Origin: Dehalococcoidales bacterium
GTDB taxonomy: Bacteria; Chloroflexota; Dehalococcoidia; Dehalococcoidales; RBG-16-60-22
Assembly: GCA_030603605.1 (NCBI GenBank)
Contig: JAUVXN010000002.1
Coordinates: 1 to 41,708 of the forward strand
DNA: 41,708 nucleotides
Direction of reading: 5' to 3'
Shown here: piece by piece, positions 32,365 to 39,155 of the stretch
Numbering within the stretch: the first letter of the stretch is position 1
Layout of the letters: every line of letters begins with the position of its first letter
Notes under the pieces: model-generated
What the model was told of the DNA's origin: nothing
The model's database searches: none
What the model saw: only the letters and a program-made list of their open reading frames with translations
Made by a program: the position numbers and the translations under genes

Positions 32365-32568
32365 ATGCATAGCGAGTGCAAACCATGTCATTTTGGGCAG
32401 ACTCCATGGCTGTTATGCTTTTTGCTGGCTATAGGAGGAGGCTTCTATGATGCGGTGGGTGACACACTGCTCAAATCTCGTGAATCAGGAGATAAAGTAG
32501 CAGGCTACGCCGCAAAAGGGCTTGGCAAGGTAGTGGATACTGCGTATAGGTTCTACTGCCAAAATTAG
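32365..32568 (+). CDS. small Cys-containing protein, 67 aa
   Basis: The start at MHSECKPCHFGQ is chosen because the ATG at 32359 abuts the AAAGGGAG. Residues about 13-30 are hydrophobic ('WLLCFLLAIGGGFYD'), so it may be membrane-associated or a short secreted peptide. The C-terminal half is charged. It lies between two leader motifs of the CACCCTGAGGG family. Function unknown. Confidence 0.6.
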   Translation: MHSECKPCHFGQTPWLLCFLLAIGGGFYDAVGDTLLKSRESGDKVAGYAAKGLGKVVDTAYRFYCQN

Positions 32569-32590
32569 TTGACGGCACATACGCAAGCGG

Positions 32591-32601
32591 CACCCTGAGG
32601 G
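32591..32601. repeat. CACCCTGAGGG motif copy
   Basis: One of the recurring CACCCTGAGGG sequences (others at 32326-32336, 33033-33043 and 37784-37794; TACCCTGAGGG at 32992-33002). It lies upstream of the ribosome binding site of the 122-aa gene and is preceded by AAGCGG, as at 32326. Confidence 0.6.
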
Positions 32602-32630
32602 TACTGGTAATTGAAAAGAAAGGAGGAGAA

Positions 32631-32999
32631 ATGTTGAAGTTCTTTAATCAGGATTCTTCCAGAAAGTCCAGAGCAGTCCAGATTTGGCAGATCCTTATCG
32701 GCAAGGCACATAATAGACAGACAATCACCTATGGCCAGCTCGCCAAGCTACTTCCTTTCCGTGGTGCCGGAGTAATGGCACAGGTCCTCGATCGGATAAT
32801 GAAGTTCTGTATCCAGAATAGGCTTCCCCCATTAACTATTCTGGTAGTCAACGATACTACAGGTTCACCTGGCAACGGATTAATCCTTGAAGGTGCAGAG
32901 AACAGCGAACGGGAGAAGGTATTCAAGCATGACTGGTTCGGTATCCAGGTTCCTTCAGAGGAAGATTTCGCAGAAGCAAAAAGACAGCCATTACCCTGA
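32631..32999 (+). CDS. conserved hypothetical winged-helix-like protein
   Basis: A 122-aa protein with 'RAVQIWQILIGKAHNRQTIT' followed by 'YGQLAKLLPFRGAG', then 'NRLPPLTILVVNDTTGSPGN'. The arrangement resembles alkyltransferase-like or small winged-helix proteins found next to restriction and mobile-element genes, but I cannot assign a family. GGAGGAGAA is the ribosome binding site. Probably a DNA-interacting accessory. Confidence 0.65.
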   Translation: MLKFFNQDSSRKSRAVQIWQILIGKAHNRQTITYGQLAKLLPFRGAGVMAQVLDRIMKFCIQNRLPPLTILVVNDTTGSPGNGLILEGAENSEREKVFKHDWFGIQVPSEEDFAEAKRQPLP

Positions 33000-33020
33000 G
33001 GGGACAAGAAGGAGTAGAAG

Positions 33021-33059
33021 ATGAACCTAAGACACCCTGAGGGCGAGCCAGAATACTAA
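33021..33059 (+). other. mini-frame running into the first repeat unit
   Basis: After GAAGGAG, ATG at 33021 opens a 12-codon frame (MNLRHPEGEPEY) that crosses a CACCCTGAGGG motif and the first A repeat and stops in the first spacer. It may be a leader peptide, or the start of a gene replaced by the array. Confidence 0.35.
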
Positions 33060-33390
33060 AGGCAACAGGTGATTGAAGGCGAGCCAGAATCCACGAGGCA
33101 ACAGTAGTGATAAGGCGAGCCCGAATAGATAAGGCAACAGGAATTGGCAGGCGAGCCAGCGATTGCGAGGCAACAGTGGATAAAAGGCGAGCCAGAGAAT
33201 AATAGGCAACAGTAATAGACAGGCGAGCCAGGAGAGTTAAGGCAACAATTATCCAGAGGCGAGCCAGGAAGCATGAGGCAACAGGATATGAGAGGCGAGC
33301 CAGAGAAGAGTAGGCAACAGTAGGGTAAAGGCGAGCCAGATGTGGGAAGGCAACAGAAGTGCAGAGGCGAGCCAGAAAAAAAGGCAACAG
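33042..33390 (+). repeat. A/B alternating repeat array 1
   Basis: Ten copies of A (AGGCGAGCCAG, one with CCCG) alternate with ten copies of B (AGGCAACAG, one ending CAA). Each is followed by an 8-base spacer, so A plus B repeat every 36 bp. All full spacers differ from one another. The final A is followed by a shortened spacer. The array lies between a gene end and the tRNA-like sequence. Spacers are C-poor (12 C in 144 bases by hand count). Confidence 0.9.
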
Positions 33391-33397
33391 GAAGCCA

Positions 33398-33481
33398 GGT
33401 AGCGGAGTCGCGGGGGCAGTGGTCAGCTCACCGGTTTCGTAACCCGGAGGTCGTGGGTTCGAATCCCACCCCCCGCTACCA
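33398..33481 (+). tRNA. tRNA-Thr(CGT)-like sequence, irregular 5' half
   Basis: The 3' half is well formed: anticodon loop TTCGTAA (anticodon CGT, Thr), variable segment AGGTC, T-arm GTGGG/CCCAC with TTCGAAT, and an encoded ACCA end. The 5' half is irregular: GCGGGGG can pair with CCCCCGC, but so can GGTAGCGG with CCGCTACC (33398-33405 and 33473-33480), and the D-arm does not fit cleanly. It could be a functional variant, a decayed tRNA, or an attachment remnant. It separates arrays 1 and 2. Confidence 0.5.
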
Positions 33482-33493
33482 ATTCTTTTGAGG

Positions 33494-33791
33494 AGGCGAG
33501 TGGTGTAACAAAGGCAACAGGTGGTAGGAGGCGAGCCAGGTAATCAGAGGTAACAGAAACAAGTAGGCGAGCCAGAAGGAGCCAGGCAACAGGTCACATA
33601 AGGCGAGCCAGTGAAAACAAGGCAACAGAATATGTAAGGCGAGCCAGCAGGTAAAAGGCAACAGAATAGTGGAGGCGAGCCAGATAGTTATAGGCAACAG
33701 AATAGAAGAGGCGAGCCAGGTGACAAGAGGCAACAGTAGAGGGAAGGCGAGCCAGGATATGAAAGGCAACAGTAATAGGAAGGCGAGCCAG
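33494..33791 (+). repeat. A/B alternating repeat array 2
   Basis: It starts with a degenerate A (AGGCGAG then TGGTG) and continues with eight B and eight A units, each separated by 8-base spacers. One B has the variant AGGTAACAG. It ends 25 bases before the ATG of the ParA-like gene and includes the region just before its AAAGGAGG ribosome binding site. Spacers do not repeat those of array 1. Confidence 0.9.
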
Positions 33792-33815
33792 GAATAAATA
33801 AAGGAGGAGAGTAGA

Positions 33816-34670
33816 ATGAAAGTCATAGCTACGCTAAACTTCAAAGGGGGCGTCGGCAAGACGACTGTCACTTGGTTACTAGCTAGGTACTTGGTTGAAC
33901 GGAGAGGCAAAAGTGTCCTTGTACTCGATACTGACCCACAAATGAGCTTGACCACGTCGGTATACGTTACCGACTCTGGCATGCCAGATGTTAGGTTTGA
34001 TGGTTGGGAAAATGAAGCACGTAAAAAAGGGACAAGGCTTTTCGACCTTATGAAAGCATATGCTCAAGAAGACCACCTCGACTTTTCAATAGAAAAGTCA
34101 CTGTTTTATCAACACAGAGCGAATTTTTATGTTGTGCCTAGTATCGAAGAGCTATACTGGTACGAATTAGAAGCACCGCCTGTTGCTAAGCTTCGGGGTT
34201 TTGTTAGCTCATTTCTTGCAGCCTGTCAAAAAACAGAAGATATACCAAGCTTTGATTACTGCCTAGTGGACTGCCCTCCAGCTTTCAACAGTTTGTCATT
34301 CTCTGTAGTCTCGTGTGCTAATCTCATTCTAATGCCAGTCACTCCTGACATTTTCGCCGCACGCGGACTTAGAATAATGCTAACTGGACTAAAAGAGCGT
34401 CTAGAACATTCCCCGACGTTTATTGTATTCATGAACCGTGCGAAGCTGTTTAGAGGCCAACTAACCAAGGAGAGTCAACAGTTTCTGAACGATGCAAATA
34501 TAGTTGCGGGAATGATATCGGAAAAAAGAATGCCCGTTAGCGTATTTAACGATTCCTTTATCCCAGAACGGGTAGGTATTAAAAGGGCCCTAGCAGGACA
34601 GGTTCTTCCTCCCGATTTAGAAACATGCTTCGCAGAACTTTGGGATAAGATAGAGAAAACATCGTTTTAA
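33816..34670 (+). CDS. ParA/MinD-family ATPase
   Basis: A 284-aa protein with the deviant Walker A 'FKGGVGKTT' (residues 9-17), the 'VLDTDPQMSL' switch (about 36-45) and Walker B-like 'YCLVDCPPAF'. ParA-type proteins position plasmids, chromosomes or protein complexes using DNA-bound dimers. The ribosome binding site is AAAGGAGGAGA. It is flanked by A/B arrays and followed by a small gene that may encode its partner. Codon use is AT-rich compared with the integrase. Length is usual for the family. Confidence 0.82.
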   Translation: MKVIATLNFKGGVGKTTVTWLLARYLVERRGKSVLVLDTDPQMSLTTSVYVTDSGMPDVRFDGWENEARKKGTRLFDLMKAYAQEDHLDFSIEKSLFYQHRANFYVVPSIEELYWYELEAPPVAKLRGFVSSFLAACQKTEDIPSFDYCLVDCPPAFNSLSFSVVSCANLILMPVTPDIFAARGLRIMLTGLKERLEHSPTFIVFMNRAKLFRGQLTKESQQFLNDANIVAGMISEKRMPVSVFNDSFIPERVGIKRALAGQVLPPDLETCFAELWDKIEKTSF

Positions 34671-34703
34671 TGAAACAAGATTATGAGGAGGTTCTAAATA
34701 TAA

Positions 34704-35132
34704 ATGGCACAACTTAAGAAAAGAAGCCAGTTAAAACTTTTGCTCCGGAAAGTCGATAAAATTTCCGAGTTACTTAATCAAATAAAAGAGGGTCTACTGC
34801 AAGAGATGGGACCTTCTCCAGGAAAATCGGGTAAAGGCTTGTCGAAAAAAGCATCCCCTTTGCCATCCACCGGACAGTTACAGAATGAGTATGAACAACT
34901 CCTCTCAAGGTTCGCAAGCCAAGGTTCTCAAGTAGTGCAAGAATTTGTTTCTGAACATACGACTCGATACCTTGGAGAATTTATTCATGCGAACAGCTTG
35001 CCTATTTCCACCAAGACCAGTAAAAAGGCTATTGAAGATATTTTACGAAGTCAACTAGCTAGCTCACTTACAATTCGAGGCAACAGTAAGGACAAGGCGA
35101 GCCAGATTTCAGGAGGCAACAGGAGGAGTTAG
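34704..35132 (+). CDS. possible ParA partner, C-terminus encoded by repeats
   Basis: A 142-aa protein with a basic, helical start ('LKKRSQLKLLLRKVDKISEL'), a Ser/Pro/Gly linker (about 44-60), and a helical second half. The final 18 residues (from 'RGNSKDKASQ') are read directly from A and B units of array 3, so the original C-terminus has probably been replaced. It is 33 bases downstream of the ParA-like gene and may be its adaptor. GAGGAGG precedes the ATG. Confidence 0.66.
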   Translation: MAQLKKRSQLKLLLRKVDKISELLNQIKEGLLQEMGPSPGKSGKGLSKKASPLPSTGQLQNEYEQLLSRFASQGSQVVQEFVSEHTTRYLGEFIHANSLPISTKTSKKAIEDILRSQLASSLTIRGNSKDKASQISGGNRRS

Positions 35133-35177
35133 GCGAGCCAGTATTAAGAAGGCAACAGAAGGTCAGAGGCGAGCCAG
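35078..35177 (+). repeat. A/B alternating repeat array 3
   Basis: Three B and three A units. The segment 35077-35162 is identical, spacers included, to 37623-37708 in array 4. The first part encodes the end of the 142-aa protein. It borders the HTH/GHKL cassette on its left. Confidence 0.9.
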
Positions 35178-35281
35178 CAGGGCGGGGCTAGGATTTTACT
35201 AACTCCGCTCTGTTTATTGACACTTCGCCCATCGAAATTCTGGCGTTTTTATCTGTCTTCTTCACCTTCGTCTGTCCAAGC

Positions 35282-35509
35282 TCACTTTAAGGTGATGATG
35301 ATTTTCCCCTCTTTGGTCATAACTCGAATTTCTTTATTCAAACTCTCGGCTGCTCTGCGATATAGGCGCGACACTTTTCTGGGCGTTTCGTCTCCTACAA
35401 GTGTCACCTCGATTGCCTTACCGGGGATTAATTGGGTAAGAAGTTGTTCTGCCTCGCGTTGCTCGGGTTTCTTCTTCAGCTCCTCAAGGTCGATAAGTTT
35501 TGCCTTCAT
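35282..35509 (-). CDS. hypothetical protein, 75 aa
   Basis: A charged protein ('EELKKKPEQREAEQLLTQLI', 'IEVTLVGDETPRKVSRLYRR') with beta strands near both ends. It is divergent from the HTH gene; its transcription may start from the TTGACT near 35563. GGAGGAGGACAAA is the ribosome binding site. It could be an antitoxin-like or regulatory protein, but nothing diagnostic is seen. Confidence 0.58.
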   Translation of the reverse strand: MKAKLIDLEELKKKPEQREAEQLLTQLIPGKAIEVTLVGDETPRKVSRLYRRAAESLNKEIRVMTKEGKIIITLK

Positions 35510-35682
35510 TTTGTCCTCCTCCTTGACGTTTGATATTTAATGGTATAATATTATTGGTAAAAAGTCAAGCCTTGTTGTGGTATTAGTGTGGTCTGTCAGA
35601 GGTCTAGTTCTGAGCTATTGACAATAATAATTGGTATGGGTTACACTTGAAAAAGGTATTACACTTTATTACTGGAGGCAAT

Positions 35683-36162
35683 GTGGCTATTGAGCAATTA
35701 GAAAAGTTAAGAGCGGCTAGAATGTCTCAAGGACTGTCGCAGAGCGAGCTTGCCGCTACACTGGGAGTCAACCAATGCACGATATCTACTTGGGAGCAAG
35801 GAGAGGCTACTCCAAAGCTGAAGTATCAGCAGCGCATTTCGACTTGGCTACAAGAGGTAGCCGGAAAACCGGCAGAGATTGACACTCTCAAAGATTCACT
35901 GGAGCGCACTGACCAACTCAAGCACTTACTCAACCTCTTGGAGTTTCACCTGCGCTACTTTCGAAATGAGACCCCAGAGGCCCGGGAAGCCTACCGCAGT
36001 GAGCTCAATGTCTACGATGTCGGCTACATAACATCCCTACTGGAAATGCTATTTGATGAAGGAAAGTTCCAGCGTTGGAAAGTCTTTACTACCCATCGGT
36101 TTGGTGGATTTAGGAGGAAGGAACATGTCCGAAAAGGGAAAGATAAAGGCGAATCTGGCTAA
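35683..36162 (+). CDS. Xre-type helix-turn-helix regulator
   Basis: I place the start at GTG 35683, four bases after GGAGG; a TTG at 35647 lacks a ribosome binding site. Near the N-terminus is an Xre-type DNA-binding domain ('MSQGLSQSELAATLGVNQCT', 'STWEQGEATPK'). A coiled or helical C-terminus follows. The gene overlaps the next by 38 bases. A TTGACA lies at 35619 with a possible -10 (TTACAC) 17 bases on. It probably controls the GHKL ATPase gene. Confidence 0.72.
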   Translation: MAIEQLEKLRAARMSQGLSQSELAATLGVNQCTISTWEQGEATPKLKYQQRISTWLQEVAGKPAEIDTLKDSLERTDQLKHLLNLLEFHLRYFRNETPEAREAYRSELNVYDVGYITSLLEMLFDEGKFQRWKVFTTHRFGGFRRKEHVRKGKDKGESG

Positions 36163-37591
36163 TTTGCTAACGTATATAGGACAGCTCTATCGGAACCCTA
36201 AAGACGCGGTGAAGGAATACCTCAGCAATTGTATTGACGCCTGGCTTGAGGCACGGATGTCAGGTCAAGTAAATGGTTATTGTGATGTCTCTATCCACCT
36301 AACGCCGGGTCGGGTGAAACTCCAAAGCCACAGTCAACCCGGGAAGGACCGCAAGGGACTTAAGGAAATGATGACCCGAGTCGCCGAGTCTGCCAAGCCT
36401 ATGCTCGGGGTCCCCCAGATTGGGCGTCTGGCAATCGGTATCTTCGCATTTAATCAAATTGGCACCAAGGCTATCTTCTACAGTAAACGAGGGGCTGGAG
36501 AACCTACCTGGAAACTGACGTTGACAAAGAATAGTGACGAATACCAGATAGAGCAAGCCCCCAAGCGCGAATCCCTGGAAACTCCCGGACTGGACGTAGT
36601 TATTAGCGGGCTAAGCCATGACCCCACCCGTCCCCGGGCTGCTTTAACCCCCGGTGCTTTGGTCAAATACCTTGCGGAGTGGTTTGATTACTACTTGCGT
36701 GAAGGGACCCTTCGCCTGAGTATCCAAGCCAGGGACCAGGTATGGAAAGCGGAGCCTCCCCCCGTCCGTCTACCACCTGTCGCCCAGGCATTTAAGGAAT
36801 TCGACATCAAGGGTGACCTGTCAAAACATATTCAGTGCGCCTTATGGTTTGACCCATCAAGCCAGGGCAGAATCGCCGTGTGCCATACAAAAATTCCAAT
36901 CATTGAAGATATGAGAAGGATTGAGGAACTCCATCCAGGCTTCGGTGAGACGGTCTACGCTTCTGGTTACCTGCGAGGAATTATCAATGTCGATTTCCTT
37001 ACCCCTCTATCGGGTCGAACAGGGTTTGAAATGGATGCCAGCTGGTGGGCGTTTATATCCTGGCTTGAAACTGTGGAGCCATCTATAAGGGCGGAGGTTG
37101 AAGACCACCGACTAGAAGGGGAGATTGAACGCATTGAAGCAATCAAGGATGATGCAAAGAGGCTAGCCGAAGAACTACTGGAGACCGAGCCTTTCCAGCA
37201 GCTGGAATTGTTAGGTGGCATGCGCCGTAAACGCGGTAAGAAAAAGGTGATGCAAACGAACCCACGGGGCAAAGAAACAGGCAAAAGAGTTAAGGAAAAA
37301 ACAGGCGACAGGCGAGACCCTTCAGGGCTTCGCTTTAGCTTCAAAGAGGTCCCCCTTGATGATGTTTGGCGTCATAGTATATTTGAGGCCGGACAACTGA
37401 AGGTAAACACGAGAAATCCTAATTATATTCAGTGTGTAGTAAAAGGCACAAAGAGGCGAGCAACCCGGTATATTGCACTGCTTATTGGTAAAGAGACGAC
37501 AGCCTGCAATGACAAGACTGGGGATGCTGACTACTACCTTGAAAAGCTCCTTGCCTTCTCACTAATATTAGAGTCTAAGATGGCGAGTTGA
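36125..37591 (+). CDS. divergent GHKL (Hsp90/MutL-like) ATPase
   Basis: A 488-aa protein starting MSEKGKIKANLANLLTYIGQ after TAGGAGGAAGGAAC. Residues 31-39 ('EYLSNCIDA') match the GHKL N-box (E...N..DA), and 'GRLAIGIFAFNQIG' (about 100-113) matches the G2-like box. The usual D.G.G box is replaced by 'HSQPGKDRKG'. The C-terminal 240 residues are coiled and basic ('RRKRGKKKV'). MORC- or Hsp90-like proteins act in DNA compaction, repair or phage defence. The gene ends in 'SKMAS' inside a degenerate A unit. Confidence 0.7.
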   Translation: MSEKGKIKANLANLLTYIGQLYRNPKDAVKEYLSNCIDAWLEARMSGQVNGYCDVSIHLTPGRVKLQSHSQPGKDRKGLKEMMTRVAESAKPMLGVPQIGRLAIGIFAFNQIGTKAIFYSKRGAGEPTWKLTLTKNSDEYQIEQAPKRESLETPGLDVVISGLSHDPTRPRAALTPGALVKYLAEWFDYYLREGTLRLSIQARDQVWKAEPPPVRLPPVAQAFKEFDIKGDLSKHIQCALWFDPSSQGRIAVCHTKIPIIEDMRRIEELHPGFGETVYASGYLRGIINVDFLTPLSGRTGFEMDASWWAFISWLETVEPSIRAEVEDHRLEGEIERIEAIKDDAKRLAEELLETEPFQQLELLGGMRRKRGKKKVMQTNPRGKETGKRVKEKTGDRRDPSGLRFSFKEVPLDDVWRHSIFEAGQLKVNTRNPNYIQCVVKGTKRRATRYIALLIGKETTACNDKTGDADYYLEKLLAFSLILESKMAS

Positions 37592-37723
37592 GCCAGTACT
37601 AGTCAGGCGAGCCAGTAAAAATGAGGCAACAGTAAGGACAAGGCGAGCCAGATTTCAGGAGGCAACAGGAGGAGTTAGGCGAGCCAGTATTAAGAAGGCA
37701 ACAGAAGGGCATAGGCGAGCCAG
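37582..37723 (+). repeat. A/B alternating repeat array 4
   Basis: A degenerate A (GGCGAGTTGAGCCAG) overlaps the end of the GHKL gene. Four A and three B units follow with 8-base spacers. 37623-37708 is identical to 35077-35162. The array ends 22 bases before the second 49-bp leader. Confidence 0.9.
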
Positions 37724-37745
37724 GAATTAAGCTGGGGCTGGCGAC

Positions 37746-37794
37746 ATTGACACCGTGGTTGACAAAATGTTAATGTGAAGCGACACCCTGAGGG
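37746..37794 (+). promoter_or_regulatory. repeated 49-bp promoter/leader, copy 2
   Basis: TTGACA (37747-37752) lies 17 bases from TTAATG (37770-37775), ending with CACCCTGAGGG, in the same layout as 32288-32336. It lies just ahead of the lipoprotein gene and supplies or overlaps its GAGGTGAGAA ribosome binding site. Confidence 0.6.
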
Positions 37795-37803
37795 AGGTGA
37801 GAA

Positions 37804-38355
37804 ATGAAAAAACTGATAATAGGATTGATATTAGTAATGTTGCTGGTGCCTGTTTCCTGCGCCCCATCACGCCCAGCTGGATCGCCCGAATCACCCATCA
37901 TCCCTCCAACATTACCAGAACCGGTAACAGGGCAGACCCAAACCCCCACGCCGGCACCTACTCCAACACCAACGCCTCCTACTCCGTATTCCACAGTATC
38001 TATTCCTATTGAGGAATTCCCAAATCATCCACACATTGATGTAGTGATGCACGCCGTAGTAGGAGAGGATCTCACGGTAACTTTAGGCTCCAATCAAACA
38101 ACAGGCTTCAGGTGGTCGGAGTTTGCAGAGATTAGTGATAGGACCGTAGTTCGACAAGTAAATCATTGGTATCAGTCTTTAGGTGGCAAAGAATATGAAA
38201 CACCACCTCCTCCGGGCACTTCTGGCGAAGAAGTATGGACTTTCAAGGCGCTTAAGAAAGGCACTACTACTATATCTATGGAATACAGTCGCCCCTGGAT
38301 AGAGGAAGATATTGGACATTGGACAGTCAACATAACTGCTAACATTAAACTGTGA
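37804..38355 (+). CDS. chagasin-family (I42) peptidase inhibitor lipoprotein
   Basis: A 183-aa protein with an N-terminal signal ending in a lipobox ('LLVPVSC', lipidated C19), a Thr/Pro linker (about 45-62), and an inhibitor domain carrying the three chagasin loops: 'NQTTGFRW' (97-104), 'GTSGEEVWTF' (138-147) and 'SRPWIEE' (162-168). I42 proteins block papain-like cysteine peptidases. It would be anchored at the cell surface. On an island next to phage genes it may protect against host or predator peptidases. It overlaps the next gene. Confidence 0.82.
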   Translation: MKKLIIGLILVMLLVPVSCAPSRPAGSPESPIIPPTLPEPVTGQTQTPTPAPTPTPTPPTPYSTVSIPIEEFPNHPHIDVVMHAVVGEDLTVTLGSNQTTGFRWSEFAEISDRTVVRQVNHWYQSLGGKEYETPPPPGTSGEEVWTFKALKKGTTTISMEYSRPWIEEDIGHWTVNITANIKL

Positions 38356-38369
38356 AGAGGGTGGTTTCT

Positions 38370-38612
38370 ATGGATGAAAAGAGAGTTAAAGAAGATACTA
38401 AGAGGTTTAGTGGAACGGGTGGCATTGCTGAAGCAGGTGGAATTATTCCCTGGCTGATTATCAAAATTGTGCAGTGGGCAACTGGGGCTGGCGGCGGTAA
38501 AATGGATGATTTTTTAAAAAAGCATGAAACGACTCTAGTAGCCATAATTCTTGTTATTTTTTACATTGCGGTAATGTTAATCATTATCTTTGATTGCCGT
38601 GTTCCCCCGTAA
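38370..38612 (+). CDS. small protein with C-terminal membrane segment
   Basis: An 80-aa protein beginning MDEKRVKEDTKRFSG; an earlier ATG at 38352 overlaps the lipoprotein stop. It has a Gly-rich amphipathic middle ('IIPWLIIKIVQWATGAGGG') and one strong membrane segment (about residues 57-76, 'LVAIILVIFYIAVMLIIIF'). It is likely a tail-anchored protein co-expressed with the inhibitor. Array 5 begins one base after its stop codon. Confidence 0.65.
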   Translation: MDEKRVKEDTKRFSGTGGIAEAGGIIPWLIIKIVQWATGAGGGKMDDFLKKHETTLVAIILVIFYIAVMLIIIFDCRVPP

Positions 38613-38854
38613 AGGCGAGCCAGTGTGGAAAAGGCAACAGTTTAGGGGAGGCGAGCCAGTAAAAGGCAGGCAACAGAAGAAAAAAGGCGAGCCAGATTAG
38701 TAGAGGCAACAGGAGCAAAGAGGCGAGCCAGGATATAGTAGGCAACAGTATGAATAAGGCGAGCCAGAATGTAGGAGGCAACAGAATTCACGAGGCGAGC
38801 CAGAGTGCCACAGGCAACAGCAAACTATAGGCGAGCCAGAAAAGAGCAGGCAAC
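38613..38854 (+). repeat. A/B alternating repeat array 5
   Basis: Seven A and seven B units with 8-base spacers; the last B is truncated to AGGCAAC. It fills the complete gap between two genes: it starts right after one stop codon and ends four bases before the next ATG (38859). No spacer is shared with arrays 1 and 2. Confidence 0.9.
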
Positions 38855-38858
38855 CTAA

Positions 38859-39155
38859 ATGGCAAATGAGGAAATTAGAGAATGGGATATTTTTAAAAGG
38901 CTGGAAGCGATAGAGCCTACACTGAAGGATGCCTGCGGAATAGCGGCACTAGCATTTTGGCTGGCATTTCAAAAATCAGCTGAGGATTCCCCCAATCCCA
39001 GAGGGGTCAAGGACGAGTTAGTTGAAACCTTTAAGGAAACTGTGAGTCCAGAAATACAAAAGGCGCTGGAGAAGCTGATGCTTAGTATTTGTGAGGCAAT
39101 TGAGAAGAAAAGGCAACAGACATATGAGGCGAGTAAGAATTGTGAAGTGGTTTGA
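38859..39155 (+). CDS. hypothetical helical protein ending in repeat sequence
   Basis: A 98-aa mostly helical protein ('WDIFKRLEAIEPTLKDACGI', 'EIQKALEKLMLSICEAIEKK'). Its C-terminal residues 'KRQQTYEASK' are translated from a B unit and a partial A unit (39112-39130). It has no normal ribosome binding site beyond the array, so it may depend on the array for translation. It overlaps the next gene. Function unknown. Confidence 0.6.
   Translation: MANEEIREWDIFKRLEAIEPTLKDACGIAALAFWLAFQKSAEDSPNPRGVKDELVETFKETVSPEIQKALEKLMLSICEAIEKKRQQTYEASKNCEVV

Noticed and set aside
32923..33387. Long minus-strand frames through array 1 (also arrays 2, 5 and 6) encoding WLA/LLP, GSP/CCL or LARL repeats
   Set aside because: The 36-bp period is a multiple of three and the reverse strand of C-poor spacers lacks stop codons, so several frames are open at once. 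No ribosome binding site or conserved choice of frame supports real genes.
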